Source of the DNA: JAFDZV01 sp048594725
Lineage (GTDB): Bacteria; Bacteroidota; Ignavibacteria; OLB7
NCBI GenBank assembly: GCA_048594725.1
Contig: JBMDXA010000196.1
Location: forward strand, 1 to 64,000
Direction: 5' to 3'
DNA length: 64,000 nucleotides
Of the stretch, positions 50,445 through 58,859 are shown in pieces (within the stretch, counting starts at the first letter, position 1; the number at the start of each line of letters is the position of its first letter). The notes beneath the pieces are model-generated. The model saw only the letters and a program-made list of their open reading frames with translations. It was not told the DNA's origin and searched no databases. A program made the translations under genes and the position numbers.

Positions 50445-51581
50445 TTACAGGTTGCCGCGTTCGGCCTGCTCGCGTTCGATGGCTTCGAACAGAGCCTTGA
50501 AATTCCCCTTGCCGAAGGACTCGCCGCCACGGCGCTGGATGATCTCGAAGAAGAGCGTGGGGCGATCCTCCACCGGCTTGGTGAAGATCTGAAGCATATA
50601 GCCCTTGTCGTCGCGATCAACCAGGATGTTCAGCTTCTTCAGCTCCTCCACCGGCTCGTTGATCTCGCCCACGCGCTCCAGAAGATCGTTGTAATAGGTC
50701 TCCGGCACGTTGGTGAACTCCACGCCGTTGGCGCGCATCGTGGCAACGGTTTCCAGGATGTTCTCGGACTCCATGGCGATATGCTGCACGCCGGCGCCCT
50801 TGTAGAACTGCACGTACTCCTCGATCTGCGAGCGCTTCAGCCCCTCGGCCGGCTCGTTGATCGGGAACTTCACCCACTTGTTGCCGTTAGCCACCACGGT
50901 GGAGCGAAGAGCGCTGTGCTCGGTGGAGATATCCTTGTCGTCGAAGGAGACGAAGCGGGAGAACCCGAAGATGTCGCGGTAGAAGTTCACCGTCTCCTCC
51001 ATCCGGTTCCAGTCCACGTTGCCCACCACGTGATCGACGTGCTTCAGGCCGATCGACTGCGCAAGCGGGTCCTGCCCCTCGGCGAAACGCTCCACGAAGT
51101 TCGGCAGGAAGAAGCCCTGGAAGCCATCGCGCTGCACGAACGAGTGCACCGTATCGCCGTAGGTGGCGATGGTGGCAAGCTTCACCGTGCCGAAGTGATC
51201 GTTCATCTCATGAGGCTCGGCCACGCCGCGCGCACCACGCTCGGTGGTGATACGGTAGGCATCCTCGGCGTTCTCCACCTCGAAGGCGATATCGCGCACA
51301 CCGTCGCCATGCATCTTTACATGCTCGGCCATCGGCGAATCCGGATGAAGGGGGGTGGTCAGGATGAAACGGATCTTCCCCTGCTGGACGAAGTACGAGG
51401 CGCGGTCGCGCACACCGGTCTCCGGTCCCATATAGCCGCGCAGGGTAAACCCGAGGGCGCGGCGGTAGAAGAAGGCGGCCTGCTTGGCATTGCCGACGTA
51501 GAACTCTATGTGATGAATTCCCCGAATCGGAAAGAGGTCCTGTCCCTGATCGGTACCGCGGAGCTGTTCTGCAGTTTCCAT
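50445..51581 (-). CDS. hpd: 4-Hydroxyphenylpyruvate dioxygenase
   Basis: 378 aa from METAEQLRGT. Fe(II) enzyme converting 4-hydroxyphenylpyruvate to homogentisate in tyrosine breakdown. Two VOC-type halves. The iron ligands are His184 (HVDHVVGNV), His267 (GAGVQHIAME) and Glu346 (LFFEIIQR), with the C-terminal GKGNFKALFEAIEREQ typical of the family. The frame extends 128 codons upstream without similarity. A HisC-type aminotransferase gene lies upstream on the same strand; homogentisate dioxygenase is not in the window. Confidence 0.95.
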   Translation of the reverse strand: METAEQLRGTDQGQDLFPIRGIHHIEFYVGNAKQAAFFYRRALGFTLRGYMGPETGVRDRASYFVQQGKIRFILTTPLHPDSPMAEHVKMHGDGVRDIAFEVENAEDAYRITTERGARGVAEPHEMNDHFGTVKLATIATYGDTVHSFVQRDGFQGFFLPNFVERFAEGQDPLAQSIGLKHVDHVVGNVDWNRMEETVNFYRDIFGFSRFVSFDDKDISTEHSALRSTVVANGNKWVKFPINEPAEGLKRSQIEEYVQFYKGAGVQHIAMESENILETVATMRANGVEFTNVPETYYNDLLERVGEINEPVEELKKLNILVDRDDKGYMLQIFTKPVEDRPTLFFEIIQRRGGESFGKGNFKALFEAIEREQAERGNL

Positions 51582-51874
51582 AGTCGATTGGAGAGGCGAG
51601 CGGCCGCACGCCGATACCAGTTTTAAGATTGTACGGGAGAGCGGCCGCTCGCCCGGAGAGCCGGTGGCGGGGGCCAGGGCTCCTGGTTCCAGACGCAGGG
51701 AGATCCCGGCGGTGCCGGGTTCCCGGCCGATGCTCCGTACCGGAATTGACGGCACCGGAAGTTCCGGCACCATAAAGGTTGGATCTGCCTGTGACGTCGC
51801 GGGCTGCGGATTCTTGTACGCTGTTGTACCGGAATCGAAAACGCAGCGCGGCTTATCGCATCGCCGTTCCTCGG
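51582..51874. other. Gap between hpd and hisC
   Basis: 293 bases, no gene. Repeated CCGG-containing words (CACCGGAAGTTCCGGCACC near 51755) form a small inverted repeat before the start of hpd. Confidence 0.4.
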
Positions 51875-52975
51875 CTAGGCGCTTACTTCTTCGCTCAGCA
51901 CGCCGCTCAGCGCCTCGATGCAGCGGCGGTTCTGCTCCATGGTTCCGGTGGAGATCCGGAGGCACTGCGGCAGGCCGAACGCCTTGAGAGGGCGGGTGAT
52001 GACCCCGCGCTGCAACATGCCGTTGAAGATCCGCTCGGTGCGCTCCGGGCTGCCGAAATCGATCATCACGAAGTTCGCCAGCGACGGCACGAACCGCAGC
52101 CCCATCCGCTCGAACTCGGCGTGGAAGTACAGAAGCGATTCGCGGTTCAGCTCCACGGTGCGGCGGATGAACTCGGCATCCTTCATCGCGCCCAGCCCTG
52201 CGGCCGAGGCCGGGGTGCTGGGCTCGAACGGGAGCTTCACCTTCATCATCTTCAGGATGATATCCGAGTGCGCCATGCCGTACCCGATGCGGATGCCGGC
52301 CAGGCCGTGCGCCTTGGAGAAGGTGCGGCAGGTCAGCACATTATCCCAGCGATAGTGCATCGAATCGGGATAGTCCGGCCAGCCGTCGGCATACTCGAAA
52401 TAGGCTTCGTCCAGAATCACCAGCACGCTCTGCGGCACCCGCGCGATGAACCGCTCCAGATCGGCGGTGGTCACCGACGTCCCGGTGGGATTGTTCGGGT
52501 TGGCGATGTAGATGATCTTGGTGCGCTCGTTGATCTTGGCCGCCATGGCGGCAAGATCGTAGCCGAAATTCTTCATCGGGGTGAAGTGGGTCTTCACGCC
52601 GGAGGCATGCGCCAGCACCTGGAATCCCACGAACGTCCCCTCGCTGGAGATCATCTCATCCTCCGGCGCCAGAAAGGTATCGAGCGCGGTGGCGATGATG
52701 GACTCCGAGCCGGAGCCGCAGATCACGTTCTCCGGGCGGATCACGAAACGGTCGGCCAGGGCGTAGCGAAGCTCCCTGCCGGCATCCGGGTACTGGGTCA
52801 GGTCGCTGATCGACTGCTGGATTGCTTCTATGGCAAGCGGCGAGGAGCCAAGCGGGTTCTCGTTGGAGGCAAGCTTTACCGAACCGCTGATGCCGAGCTC
52901 GCGCTCAACCTCCGCTACGGACTTTCCAGGTTGGTACGGCTTGAGCGAGGCGATGTGCGAAGGGACTGCGATCAT
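51875..52975 (-). CDS. hisC: Histidinol-phosphate aminotransferase-type aminotransferase
   Basis: 366 aa PLP enzyme. VKLASNENPLGSSP near the N-terminus, IANPNNPTGT (159-167), DEAYFEYADG, and the PLP Lys221 in RTFSKAHGLAGIRIGYG. Length and motifs match HisC. HisC enzymes can also use aromatic amino acids, and the neighbouring hpd makes transamination of tyrosine an attractive alternative role. No other his gene is in the window. Confidence 0.9.
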   Translation of the reverse strand: MIAVPSHIASLKPYQPGKSVAEVERELGISGSVKLASNENPLGSSPLAIEAIQQSISDLTQYPDAGRELRYALADRFVIRPENVICGSGSESIIATALDTFLAPEDEMISSEGTFVGFQVLAHASGVKTHFTPMKNFGYDLAAMAAKINERTKIIYIANPNNPTGTSVTTADLERFIARVPQSVLVILDEAYFEYADGWPDYPDSMHYRWDNVLTCRTFSKAHGLAGIRIGYGMAHSDIILKMMKVKLPFEPSTPASAAGLGAMKDAEFIRRTVELNRESLLYFHAEFERMGLRFVPSLANFVMIDFGSPERTERIFNGMLQRGVITRPLKAFGLPQCLRISTGTMEQNRRCIEALSGVLSEEVSA

Positions 52976-53354
52976 CTAGTATAAATCTCGCCAGAATAGA
53001 GATGGCGTAGAGGGTTTCGCAAAAAAAATTTTGGCCTGACGAAAATAGCAAACAGATGCCGTAATCCAAGGTATGCCCTCCCGCTGGCTCATGTTCCTTA
53101 CGGTTTGTCACCACTGCGGCCGCTCCCGGCGGCGGAGCCGGGCCGGGAGGAGGGAGAGAGGGGTTTGCAACAGATCGTAAGCATTGAAAATCGGCGATTT
53201 CACGCTAGAATGAACGCTTTTGAGCGATATCGGAGGGCAATATCCTCCCCTCCCCTACATGTTCCCTCCCCCTGAATCGTCATAGTTCTATCGGGGGGAA
53301 GTTGCGGGGGTTGGCACCTAATGTTCACCATACACGTCTGGAGGAAATAATCCG
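52976..53354. other. Gap upstream of hisC and the KTSC gene
   Basis: 379 bases of divergent spacer, no gene supported. Contains a GC-rich stretch (CCCGGCGGCGGAGCCGGGCC near 53127) able to fold. Confidence 0.45.
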
Positions 53355-53639
53355 ATGATTCTGGAAACAGTACGTTCGAGCGCGATCCATGCGATCGGCT
53401 ATGAGATCGCTTCCCGCGAACTGGAGGTGATCTTCAACGGCGGCGGCATCTACCGCTTCTACAATGTCTCGCCGGAGATCTTTGCGGCGTTCATCAGCGC
53501 CCCGTCGAAAGGGAGTTTCTTCCAGGATTGCATCCGGGGGCGCTTCCGCCACGCACGCCTGGGAAAGTACCGCGAGCGCCGCGCGGTGATCCGGCGTCTG
53601 CCGGCCCGGCACGCGGGTGCTCCCAGGCAGGCCGATTAG
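53355..53639 (+). CDS. KTSC-domain protein
   Basis: 94 aa. The first 65 residues fit the KTSC domain: SSAIHAIGYE, LEVIFNGGGIYRFYNVSPEI, FAAFISAPSKGSFF. KTSC domains are small and found alone or in lysyl-tRNA synthetase and nucleic-acid proteins; function unknown. The basic tail (KYRERRAVIRRLPARHAG) would suit nucleic-acid binding. GGAGG-like SD (TGGAGGAAATAATCCG) lies upstream of the ATG. Confidence 0.8.
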   Translation: MILETVRSSAIHAIGYEIASRELEVIFNGGGIYRFYNVSPEIFAAFISAPSKGSFFQDCIRGRFRHARLGKYRERRAVIRRLPARHAGAPRQAD

Positions 53640-53823
53640 TTTCGTAGCTTTGCAGGCCGGCCGGGAACTGCCCCAGGCATCTCCCGGCGGCATCTCCCGG
53701 TGCCGGGGCTCGTATCCCCGGCCCAGCCCGGCGTATCGCACGCACGGCGTTATCATGATGGCTCATCGCGAGCGATCATTCAAGCCAGCCTGCGGCCGAT
53801 CCTGATATAGTATCCAGCGCTCT

Positions 53824-55050
53824 ATGGCACGCACATTCGATATCCCGATCTATTTCCGTTCCCCCATCATCTCGGCAGTGAAGGCCGCCCGCAAGGCGGC
53901 CGATCCGCGCCGCCGCGATCTGGCCCCCACCGTGCTCGATTTCGGTCCGGTGCGGTTCAAGATCGCCCGGCATTTCGGGTTCTGCTACGGCGTGGAGAAC
54001 GCCATCGAGATAGCCTACCGCGCCCTGGAGCAGAACCCGGAGAAGCGGATCTTCCTGCTGTCGGAGATGATCCATAACCCGCATGTCAACAACGATCTGC
54101 TGGCGCGCGGGGTCCGGTTCATCATGACCCCGGCCGGCGAGCAGCTGATAGCCTGGGACGAGCTTACCGCCGATGATGTGGTGATCGTGCCGGCGTTCGG
54201 CACCACCATCCAGATCCAGGAGATCCTGGCCGCCCGCGGCATCGATCCGTACGGCTGGGATACCACCTGCCCGTTCGTGGAGAAGGTCTGGAACCGCACC
54301 GGCTCGCTCGGCGAGAAGGAGTATACCGTGGTGATCCACGGCAAGCGGAACCACGAGGAAACCCGCGCCACCTTCTCCCACAGCACCGCCAGCTCCCCCA
54401 CGATGGTGGTGCAGAACATGGAGGAAACCGAGCGCCTGGCCGCAATCATCGAGGGGCGCGAGCCGCTGGAACGATTCGCGGAATGGTTCGGCTCGCAGTG
54501 CTCCGAGGGGTTCGATCCGGCCCTCCACCTGCTGCGGATCGGGGTGGTGAACCAGACCACGATGCTCGCATCCGAAACCCAGGCCATCGCCGACCGGGTC
54601 CGCCGTGCGATGATCGCCCGCTACGGCGAGAGCGCCATCGGCGAGCACTTCGCCGATACCCGCGATACCCTCTGCTACGCCACCAACGAGAACCAGAGCG
54701 CAACGGCGGCCCTGATAGCCTCCGGCGGCGATCTGGCGGTGGTGGTGGGCGGGTACAACAGCTCCAATACATCGCATCTGGTGGAACTGTGCGAGGAGCG
54801 CATGCCGGCCTATTTCATCAAGGATGCGGGGGAGATAGAGTCGCGCCAGGCGGTGAACGGTTTCGATCTGCACCTGAAGGGGATGCGCCGGACGGAGGGA
54901 TGGCTGCCGGAGCTGGAGCGCCCGGTGGAGATCATCCTCACCAGCGGCGCCTCCTGTCCGGATGCCCTGGTCGATGAGGTGATAGAACGGATCGTCTCCC
55001 TCTTCCCCGGCGCCCGCCCGCTGGATGAGGTGCTGGCGCCGTTCCGCTGA
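53824..55050 (+). CDS. ispH: 4-Hydroxy-3-methylbut-2-enyl diphosphate reductase
   Basis: 408 aa, the last enzyme of the MEP isoprenoid pathway, an iron-sulfur protein. The three cluster Cys are Cys54 (HFGFCYGVENAI), Cys149 (WDTTCPFVEKVW) and Cys284 (TRDTLCYATNENQ). Also EMIHNPHVNNDL, HGKRNHEET and VVGGYNSSNTSHL. This is the long IspH variety shared by cyanobacteria, plastids and some FCB bacteria, about 90 residues longer than the E. coli enzyme. Stand-alone gene with terminator. Confidence 0.96.
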   Translation: MARTFDIPIYFRSPIISAVKAARKAADPRRRDLAPTVLDFGPVRFKIARHFGFCYGVENAIEIAYRALEQNPEKRIFLLSEMIHNPHVNNDLLARGVRFIMTPAGEQLIAWDELTADDVVIVPAFGTTIQIQEILAARGIDPYGWDTTCPFVEKVWNRTGSLGEKEYTVVIHGKRNHEETRATFSHSTASSPTMVVQNMEETERLAAIIEGREPLERFAEWFGSQCSEGFDPALHLLRIGVVNQTTMLASETQAIADRVRRAMIARYGESAIGEHFADTRDTLCYATNENQSATAALIASGGDLAVVVGGYNSSNTSHLVELCEERMPAYFIKDAGEIESRQAVNGFDLHLKGMRRTEGWLPELERPVEIILTSGASCPDALVDEVIERIVSLFPGARPLDEVLAPFR

Positions 55051-55081
55051 GGCAGCATTGCAAAGCATTGGCTCCTGCAAA

Positions 55082-55108
55082 AACTCCCGCCGCACGCGGG
55101 AGTTCTTT
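55082..55108 (+). terminator. Terminator of ispH
   Basis: AACTCCCGC and GCGGGAGTT arms with a 5-base loop, then CTTTG. 31 bases after the stop. Confidence 0.8.
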
Positions 55109-55251
55109 GTTGGTATCTCCGGCACGGGTCTCCGGAGCACGAGGTGCATCCTCCCGCCGATCCCCCTTCTCCTCTTTGAGCAACCGCTCAGAAGTAGAGC
55201 GCCAGTCCCAGCCCCGACTGACGCAGCAAAACAGAGATCGCTCCCCGTCTC

Positions 55252-55842
55252 TCAGAAATAGAACAGGATACCGAGACCGGAATTATCGGTGCCGAGGCTC
55301 CGGGAGTTGGAGGCTCTCGGCCATTGCTCTTCATAGGAGGTTGAGCTGAACCTGTAGGCTGCCCCGATGTTCACATACGCCGCCAGCCACCGCACCGGCA
55401 TGTACTGCACGCCAAAATATGCCCGCACCGTCGTCGACCGGGTGGTGGCCGTCTTGGTGATGGTGGAGTCATGAACCAGGGTCCTGGTATAATCGATCGT
55501 GCTCGATGCCGATAGAAGGTAACTTCCTCCAACACCCACATATGCCGACACCCCTTCCCATGTGGCTACAAGGTGCTGGAGATTCACCCCGCCTCCCAGG
55601 CTCAGATGGTCGCCGTCATGCTCCGTCTTGTAATCCACCTCCTCCGCGTTATAGTACCCATCGGCGGCCGACAGGGCGATGGAGAAGAAGGGGATAACCC
55701 CGATGCTCCGCGACGGATGATAGATAAACCCGATATCGGATGTGCTTCCGATCCGGGCGGCGAGACCGAATGCTCCGGCTTCCTGTGCCGGGGAATGCGA
55801 GAGAACCGAAAAAAAGGCGGCGAGCAGAAGAAGAAATTTCAT
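55252..55842 (-). CDS. Outer-membrane beta-barrel protein
   Basis: 196 aa from MKFLLLLAAFFSV; signal peptide ends SPAQ. Alternating strands GLAARIGSTSDIGFIYHP, VIPFFSIALSAADGYY, HLSLGGGVNLQHLVATWEG, SAYVGVGGSYLLSAS, VRAYFGVQYMPVRWLAAYVN and the C-terminal SGLGILFYF with final Phe. An OmpA/OmpW-like eight-strand barrel is probable. No operon partner. Confidence 0.65.
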   Translation of the reverse strand: MKFLLLLAAFFSVLSHSPAQEAGAFGLAARIGSTSDIGFIYHPSRSIGVIPFFSIALSAADGYYNAEEVDYKTEHDGDHLSLGGGVNLQHLVATWEGVSAYVGVGGSYLLSASSTIDYTRTLVHDSTITKTATTRSTTVRAYFGVQYMPVRWLAAYVNIGAAYRFSSTSYEEQWPRASNSRSLGTDNSGLGILFYF

Positions 55843-56025
55843 GATACATGCAATGATATGGCGAGCATACGATATCCGCCGGGTGTTGCTCATCAGGCAG
55901 ATCCGCAGAGCACGGCTCTGTGCGGCAGGTAGATACGGCCGGCCGCGAGGCGTTGAAAGAGAGAATTTGGTGGATGATGGGCGCGGAGGTGTCCCGCAGG
56001 AGGGGGTGATGATGAAGCGGATGCG

Positions 56026-56739
56026 TTACCGGTTCGCCACGGCAAGCATGCCCCGAAACGGAAGCGCGTCGTCCATCTCGGCCGCAGTGCCGCCGCGCCA
56101 GAGACAGAGCATCAGCGGGGCATCCCCGCCGGTGATGACCACCCGTGGCGGGGCGCCACCGAAGAGAATGCGCGCAAGCTCCAGGGCTATCGCCATGGCA
56201 CCGCCAGCGGTGCCGAGCAGAACCCCGTTGGCGACGGAGGCCCGGCTGGTGCGCGCCGGCAGCCCGGCATCGTCGTCCGGCGAGACAAGGGGCAGGGCCG
56301 GAATGCGCGCGTGCAATCCCCCCGCCGCCGTGGTGAAGCCCGGCATGATCGCTCCCCAGCAGGGAACCCCGCCGGCCACCGCATCCACGGTGATGGCGGT
56401 GCCGCAGGAGATCGCGATTCCATCTCCGGGCATGCCAAGTAGGTTCAGCACGCGGTCCATTCCCAGCGTGCCGGGGGTATCGTAGCTGGCGCCGATGAAC
56501 CCGGCCAGATCCGCCTGCTCTATCAGCCGGACCCGCCCGCCGAGCCGCTCCAGCACCTCTCCCCGCCGTGCCGCCCCCACCGGAGCGCAGATGATCTCCC
56601 CCGGCGTCCCCTCCAGGCTCCGGACCAGCGCATCGGCATCGGTATGGCGCTCCACGACAAACGCCCCCCCGGCTACCGGGCGGGCCACTTTCAGAGTGCT
56701 GTTACCTATTTCAAGAAGAACGGGCGCGTGCGATGCCAT
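56026..56739 (-). CDS. coaX: Type III pantothenate kinase
   Basis: 237 aa from MASHAPVLLEIGNST; the SD AGGAGG lies 6 bases before this ATG and fixes the start. First step of CoA synthesis, ASKHA fold. Seen: LLEIGNSTLKV (usually D.GNT; Glu here), TLGMDRVLNLLG (usually GADR; the catalytic Asp is kept), AISCGTAITVDAV, and WGAIMPGFTTAAGGLHAR. Shorter than many CoaX (about 250-260 aa) but with all blocks in order. Divergent sequence, so activity is probable, not certain. Confidence 0.85.
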   Translation of the reverse strand: MASHAPVLLEIGNSTLKVARPVAGGAFVVERHTDADALVRSLEGTPGEIICAPVGAARRGEVLERLGGRVRLIEQADLAGFIGASYDTPGTLGMDRVLNLLGMPGDGIAISCGTAITVDAVAGGVPCWGAIMPGFTTAAGGLHARIPALPLVSPDDDAGLPARTSRASVANGVLLGTAGGAMAIALELARILFGGAPPRVVITGGDAPLMLCLWRGGTAAEMDDALPFRGMLAVANR

Positions 56740-56852
56740 CGGCCCCTCCTGTCGGGCGTGCATGAAGCGTGACCGGCGGGGCTGGCGAGTTGCCAGTTCC
56801 GGCGATCCGCCTTGCGTGGAAGAACTGGGATCGGAGATCGTGAGGAACAACA

Positions 56853-56885
56853 TAAAAAACGCCCGCGGATATCACCACGGGCGTT
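56853..56885 (-). terminator. Terminator of the DUF948 gene
   Basis: Minus strand: AACGCCCG and CGGGCGTT arms followed by six T. 51 bases after the stop. Confidence 0.85.
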
Positions 56886-56935
56886 CAATAGTACTCGGGC
56901 CGCTCTAGGAACCGGTTGTACCATCCACCACGGCC

Positions 56936-57607
56936 TTATCGGCCCGCGGCGTCGGCAAAAACGGTCCTCTGCGTGACAACAGTGGTCTCGGTGGTCCCGT
57001 CGGCGGAGATGGAAACCTCCTCGGAGGAGACCCCGGCGAAGAACGGCTCCTCGGGGCCAGACATTCCATCCGGGAGTTCGCGGCGGCTCATCGCGGATGT
57101 GCCCCCGTTGCTCTCGGCGCCGCCGAGCTTCATGCGGAACTTGCGTATCCCCTTGCCGATGGCGCTGAAGATGGTCATCACTTCGTTGACCGGCCGCTGC
57201 ACGGAACTCTGCACGTTGTCCACCAGCCCTATCACCCCCACTACCACGCTCTTGGCCTCGTGCACCACATCGGTTGCATCGGTGGTCAGGCGTGATACAT
57301 CCTCGGTCATTACCTTCACGCTTTCGACGATCCCCTCAACCTGATCGAGCTGGGAGTTCACCCGCTCCATCGAGTCGTTCAGGCGATCGACGGTCCCCTC
57401 CACCTTGCCGGTGATCCCTTCGATGTTCTTGATGGTTCCCTGCAGATTGGTGCGAATCGCCCCGATCTCACCCACCACGCCATCAACGGCCGTGGTTACG
57501 GTGCCCAGCAGCCCTTTAACGCCGCCGATGAACCTGATCAGATAAATGAACAGTCCGGCCAGGGCAAGCAGCGCAATAGATGCCGATATATACAGCAGTG
57601 TCTCCAT
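56936..57607 (-). CDS. DUF948-type membrane-anchored coiled-coil protein
   Basis: 223 aa. One N-terminal membrane helix (LLYISASIALLALAGLFIYL), then heptad-rich helices (VEGTVDRLNDSMERVNSQLD, SVKVMTEDVSRLTTDATDVV) as in DUF948 proteins, then a low-complexity tail. Probably envelope-anchored and oligomeric; function unknown. The YtxH-type gene lies 145 bases upstream on the same strand; this pair recurs in many bacteria and has been linked to general stress. Confidence 0.8.
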   Translation of the reverse strand: METLLYISASIALLALAGLFIYLIRFIGGVKGLLGTVTTAVDGVVGEIGAIRTNLQGTIKNIEGITGKVEGTVDRLNDSMERVNSQLDQVEGIVESVKVMTEDVSRLTTDATDVVHEAKSVVVGVIGLVDNVQSSVQRPVNEVMTIFSAIGKGIRKFRMKLGGAESNGGTSAMSRRELPDGMSGPEEPFFAGVSSEEVSISADGTTETTVVTQRTVFADAAGR

Positions 57608-57752
57608 AATCCAGTATCCGCTTCAGCAATGGAACAAGTATTCGATCAACTACACTCCCCTCTCCTCCGCCAGATGCCAGCCCCCATAGCGCCGGGGCTA
57701 CAGGGGGTTATGGCCGGGTCCGAGCGGTTCCCGCGGAATGGTTATTCCGGAA

Positions 57753-58187
57753 TTACGAGCGGAGCTCTTCCTTGAAAGCCTCGGTGCCCGCCTTGGCGGC
57801 ATCGGCAATCTTTCCGGCTCCGTCCTTCACCTCACCGACAGCCTTCGAGGTGGCGGTAGTGGCCTTTGCGCGGGCATCGCTGACGATCTTCTCGGCATCC
57901 GAGAGGAGCGTGGAGGCCTTCTCGCGGGCATCGTCGATGATGCTCTCGGCACGGGTACGCCCTTCGTTGATGATCTCGCGCGAACGCTCGTTGGCGGTAT
58001 TGAGGACATCACCCGCCTTGTCGATGTAGTCGTTGGTCATCTGGGAGATGTCGGAGCGAAGCTCGCGGCCGCTCTTCGGAGCGAACAACAACGCCAGCGC
58101 AGCGCCAACGGCGCTACCGGTCAGAAGACCGATCAACAATCCCTTGCTCAGCCCGCTGGTTTCACCAGCATCATACTGCTGTGCCAT
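57753..58187 (-). CDS. YtxH-domain protein
   Basis: 144 aa. A strong SD (GGAGGAG) sits 3 bases before the ATG, better than most genes here. Membrane helix near residues 15-35 (GLLIGLLTGSAVGAALALLF) followed by APKSGRELR, the YtxH hallmark, then long helices with repeated Ala/Glu/Lys (RTRAESIIDDAREKAS, EKIVSDARAKATTATSKAVG). Role unknown; family members are stress-induced in other bacteria. Confidence 0.85.
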   Translation of the reverse strand: MAQQYDAGETSGLSKGLLIGLLTGSAVGAALALLFAPKSGRELRSDISQMTNDYIDKAGDVLNTANERSREIINEGRTRAESIIDDAREKASTLLSDAEKIVSDARAKATTATSKAVGEVKDGAGKIADAAKAGTEAFKEELRS

Positions 58188-58859
58188 GATCTCCTCCTCG
58201 AATTGAGAAACATTGAACTTGTATGTGTGCTTCCTGCACTCATTTGTTAGATATAGGCAGAGGCAATTACGGTGCCAAACGGAATCCTCCCTCCCCGCAC
58301 CGGGTAAACGCGGTATACCTGCTCCGATGGGAGAGCGAAGGAACTTTCCCAGTAGCTCCTTGCACCGCCAGGCTGCCCGGCAGCCTCTACGGGAGAGGGA
58401 CCATAAGTTTCAGGAAAAAACGCCAGGCTCATCCGTACAGGGATGGTACGGAGAACTTCGGTTCCGTGAAAGCGGGGGAGCGGGTCCGGAGTGCGTTGCC
58501 GGTAGAGAAGATTGCAGATGGCGTAGGCGAATGGCGATTATATACCTGATAGACCCAACCATGCCAGATGCTTCGCGCCTTCCCGTGGGATTCTTCTGGA
58601 AATGCCCACTCAGGCTCGCTCAAGTACATAATTGCCGAGCGAATTTCAATTGGATGGAGCCAGGCGCTCATGCCCCTTGCGGCAACGGTGTTGTTCTTGC
58701 GGGAGCCATGTTCCGGCCCACTCTTCCCTCTCCCTGCTGGCGACGACGGGTTAACGGGTAAGAAGCATCGCCGCCCCCGGTAACGGAGCGTATGCGAGAA
58801 CGTGTAGCGGGATATCAGGGAACGCGCGAAATACGAGACCTTCAAGGGAGGATTCACTC
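58188..58859. other. Divergent spacer with repeat B copy 2
   Basis: 672 bases, no credible gene in any frame. Its main content is repeat B at 58533-58630. Promoters for ytxH and the 58860 gene must lie here. Confidence 0.55.
58533..58630 (-). repeat. Dispersed repeat family B, copy 2
   Basis: The reverse complement matches 14060-14204 over both flanks (TACTTGAGCGAGCCTGAG, CCAGAAGAATCCCACGGGAA, GTTGGGTCTATCAGGTATAT) but lacks the 47-base CGCAAAG hairpin of copy 1. Confidence 0.8.

Noticed and set aside
53776..55149. 457-codon minus-strand open frame
   Set aside because: Antisense to ispH; the three cluster cysteines confirm the plus-strand gene.
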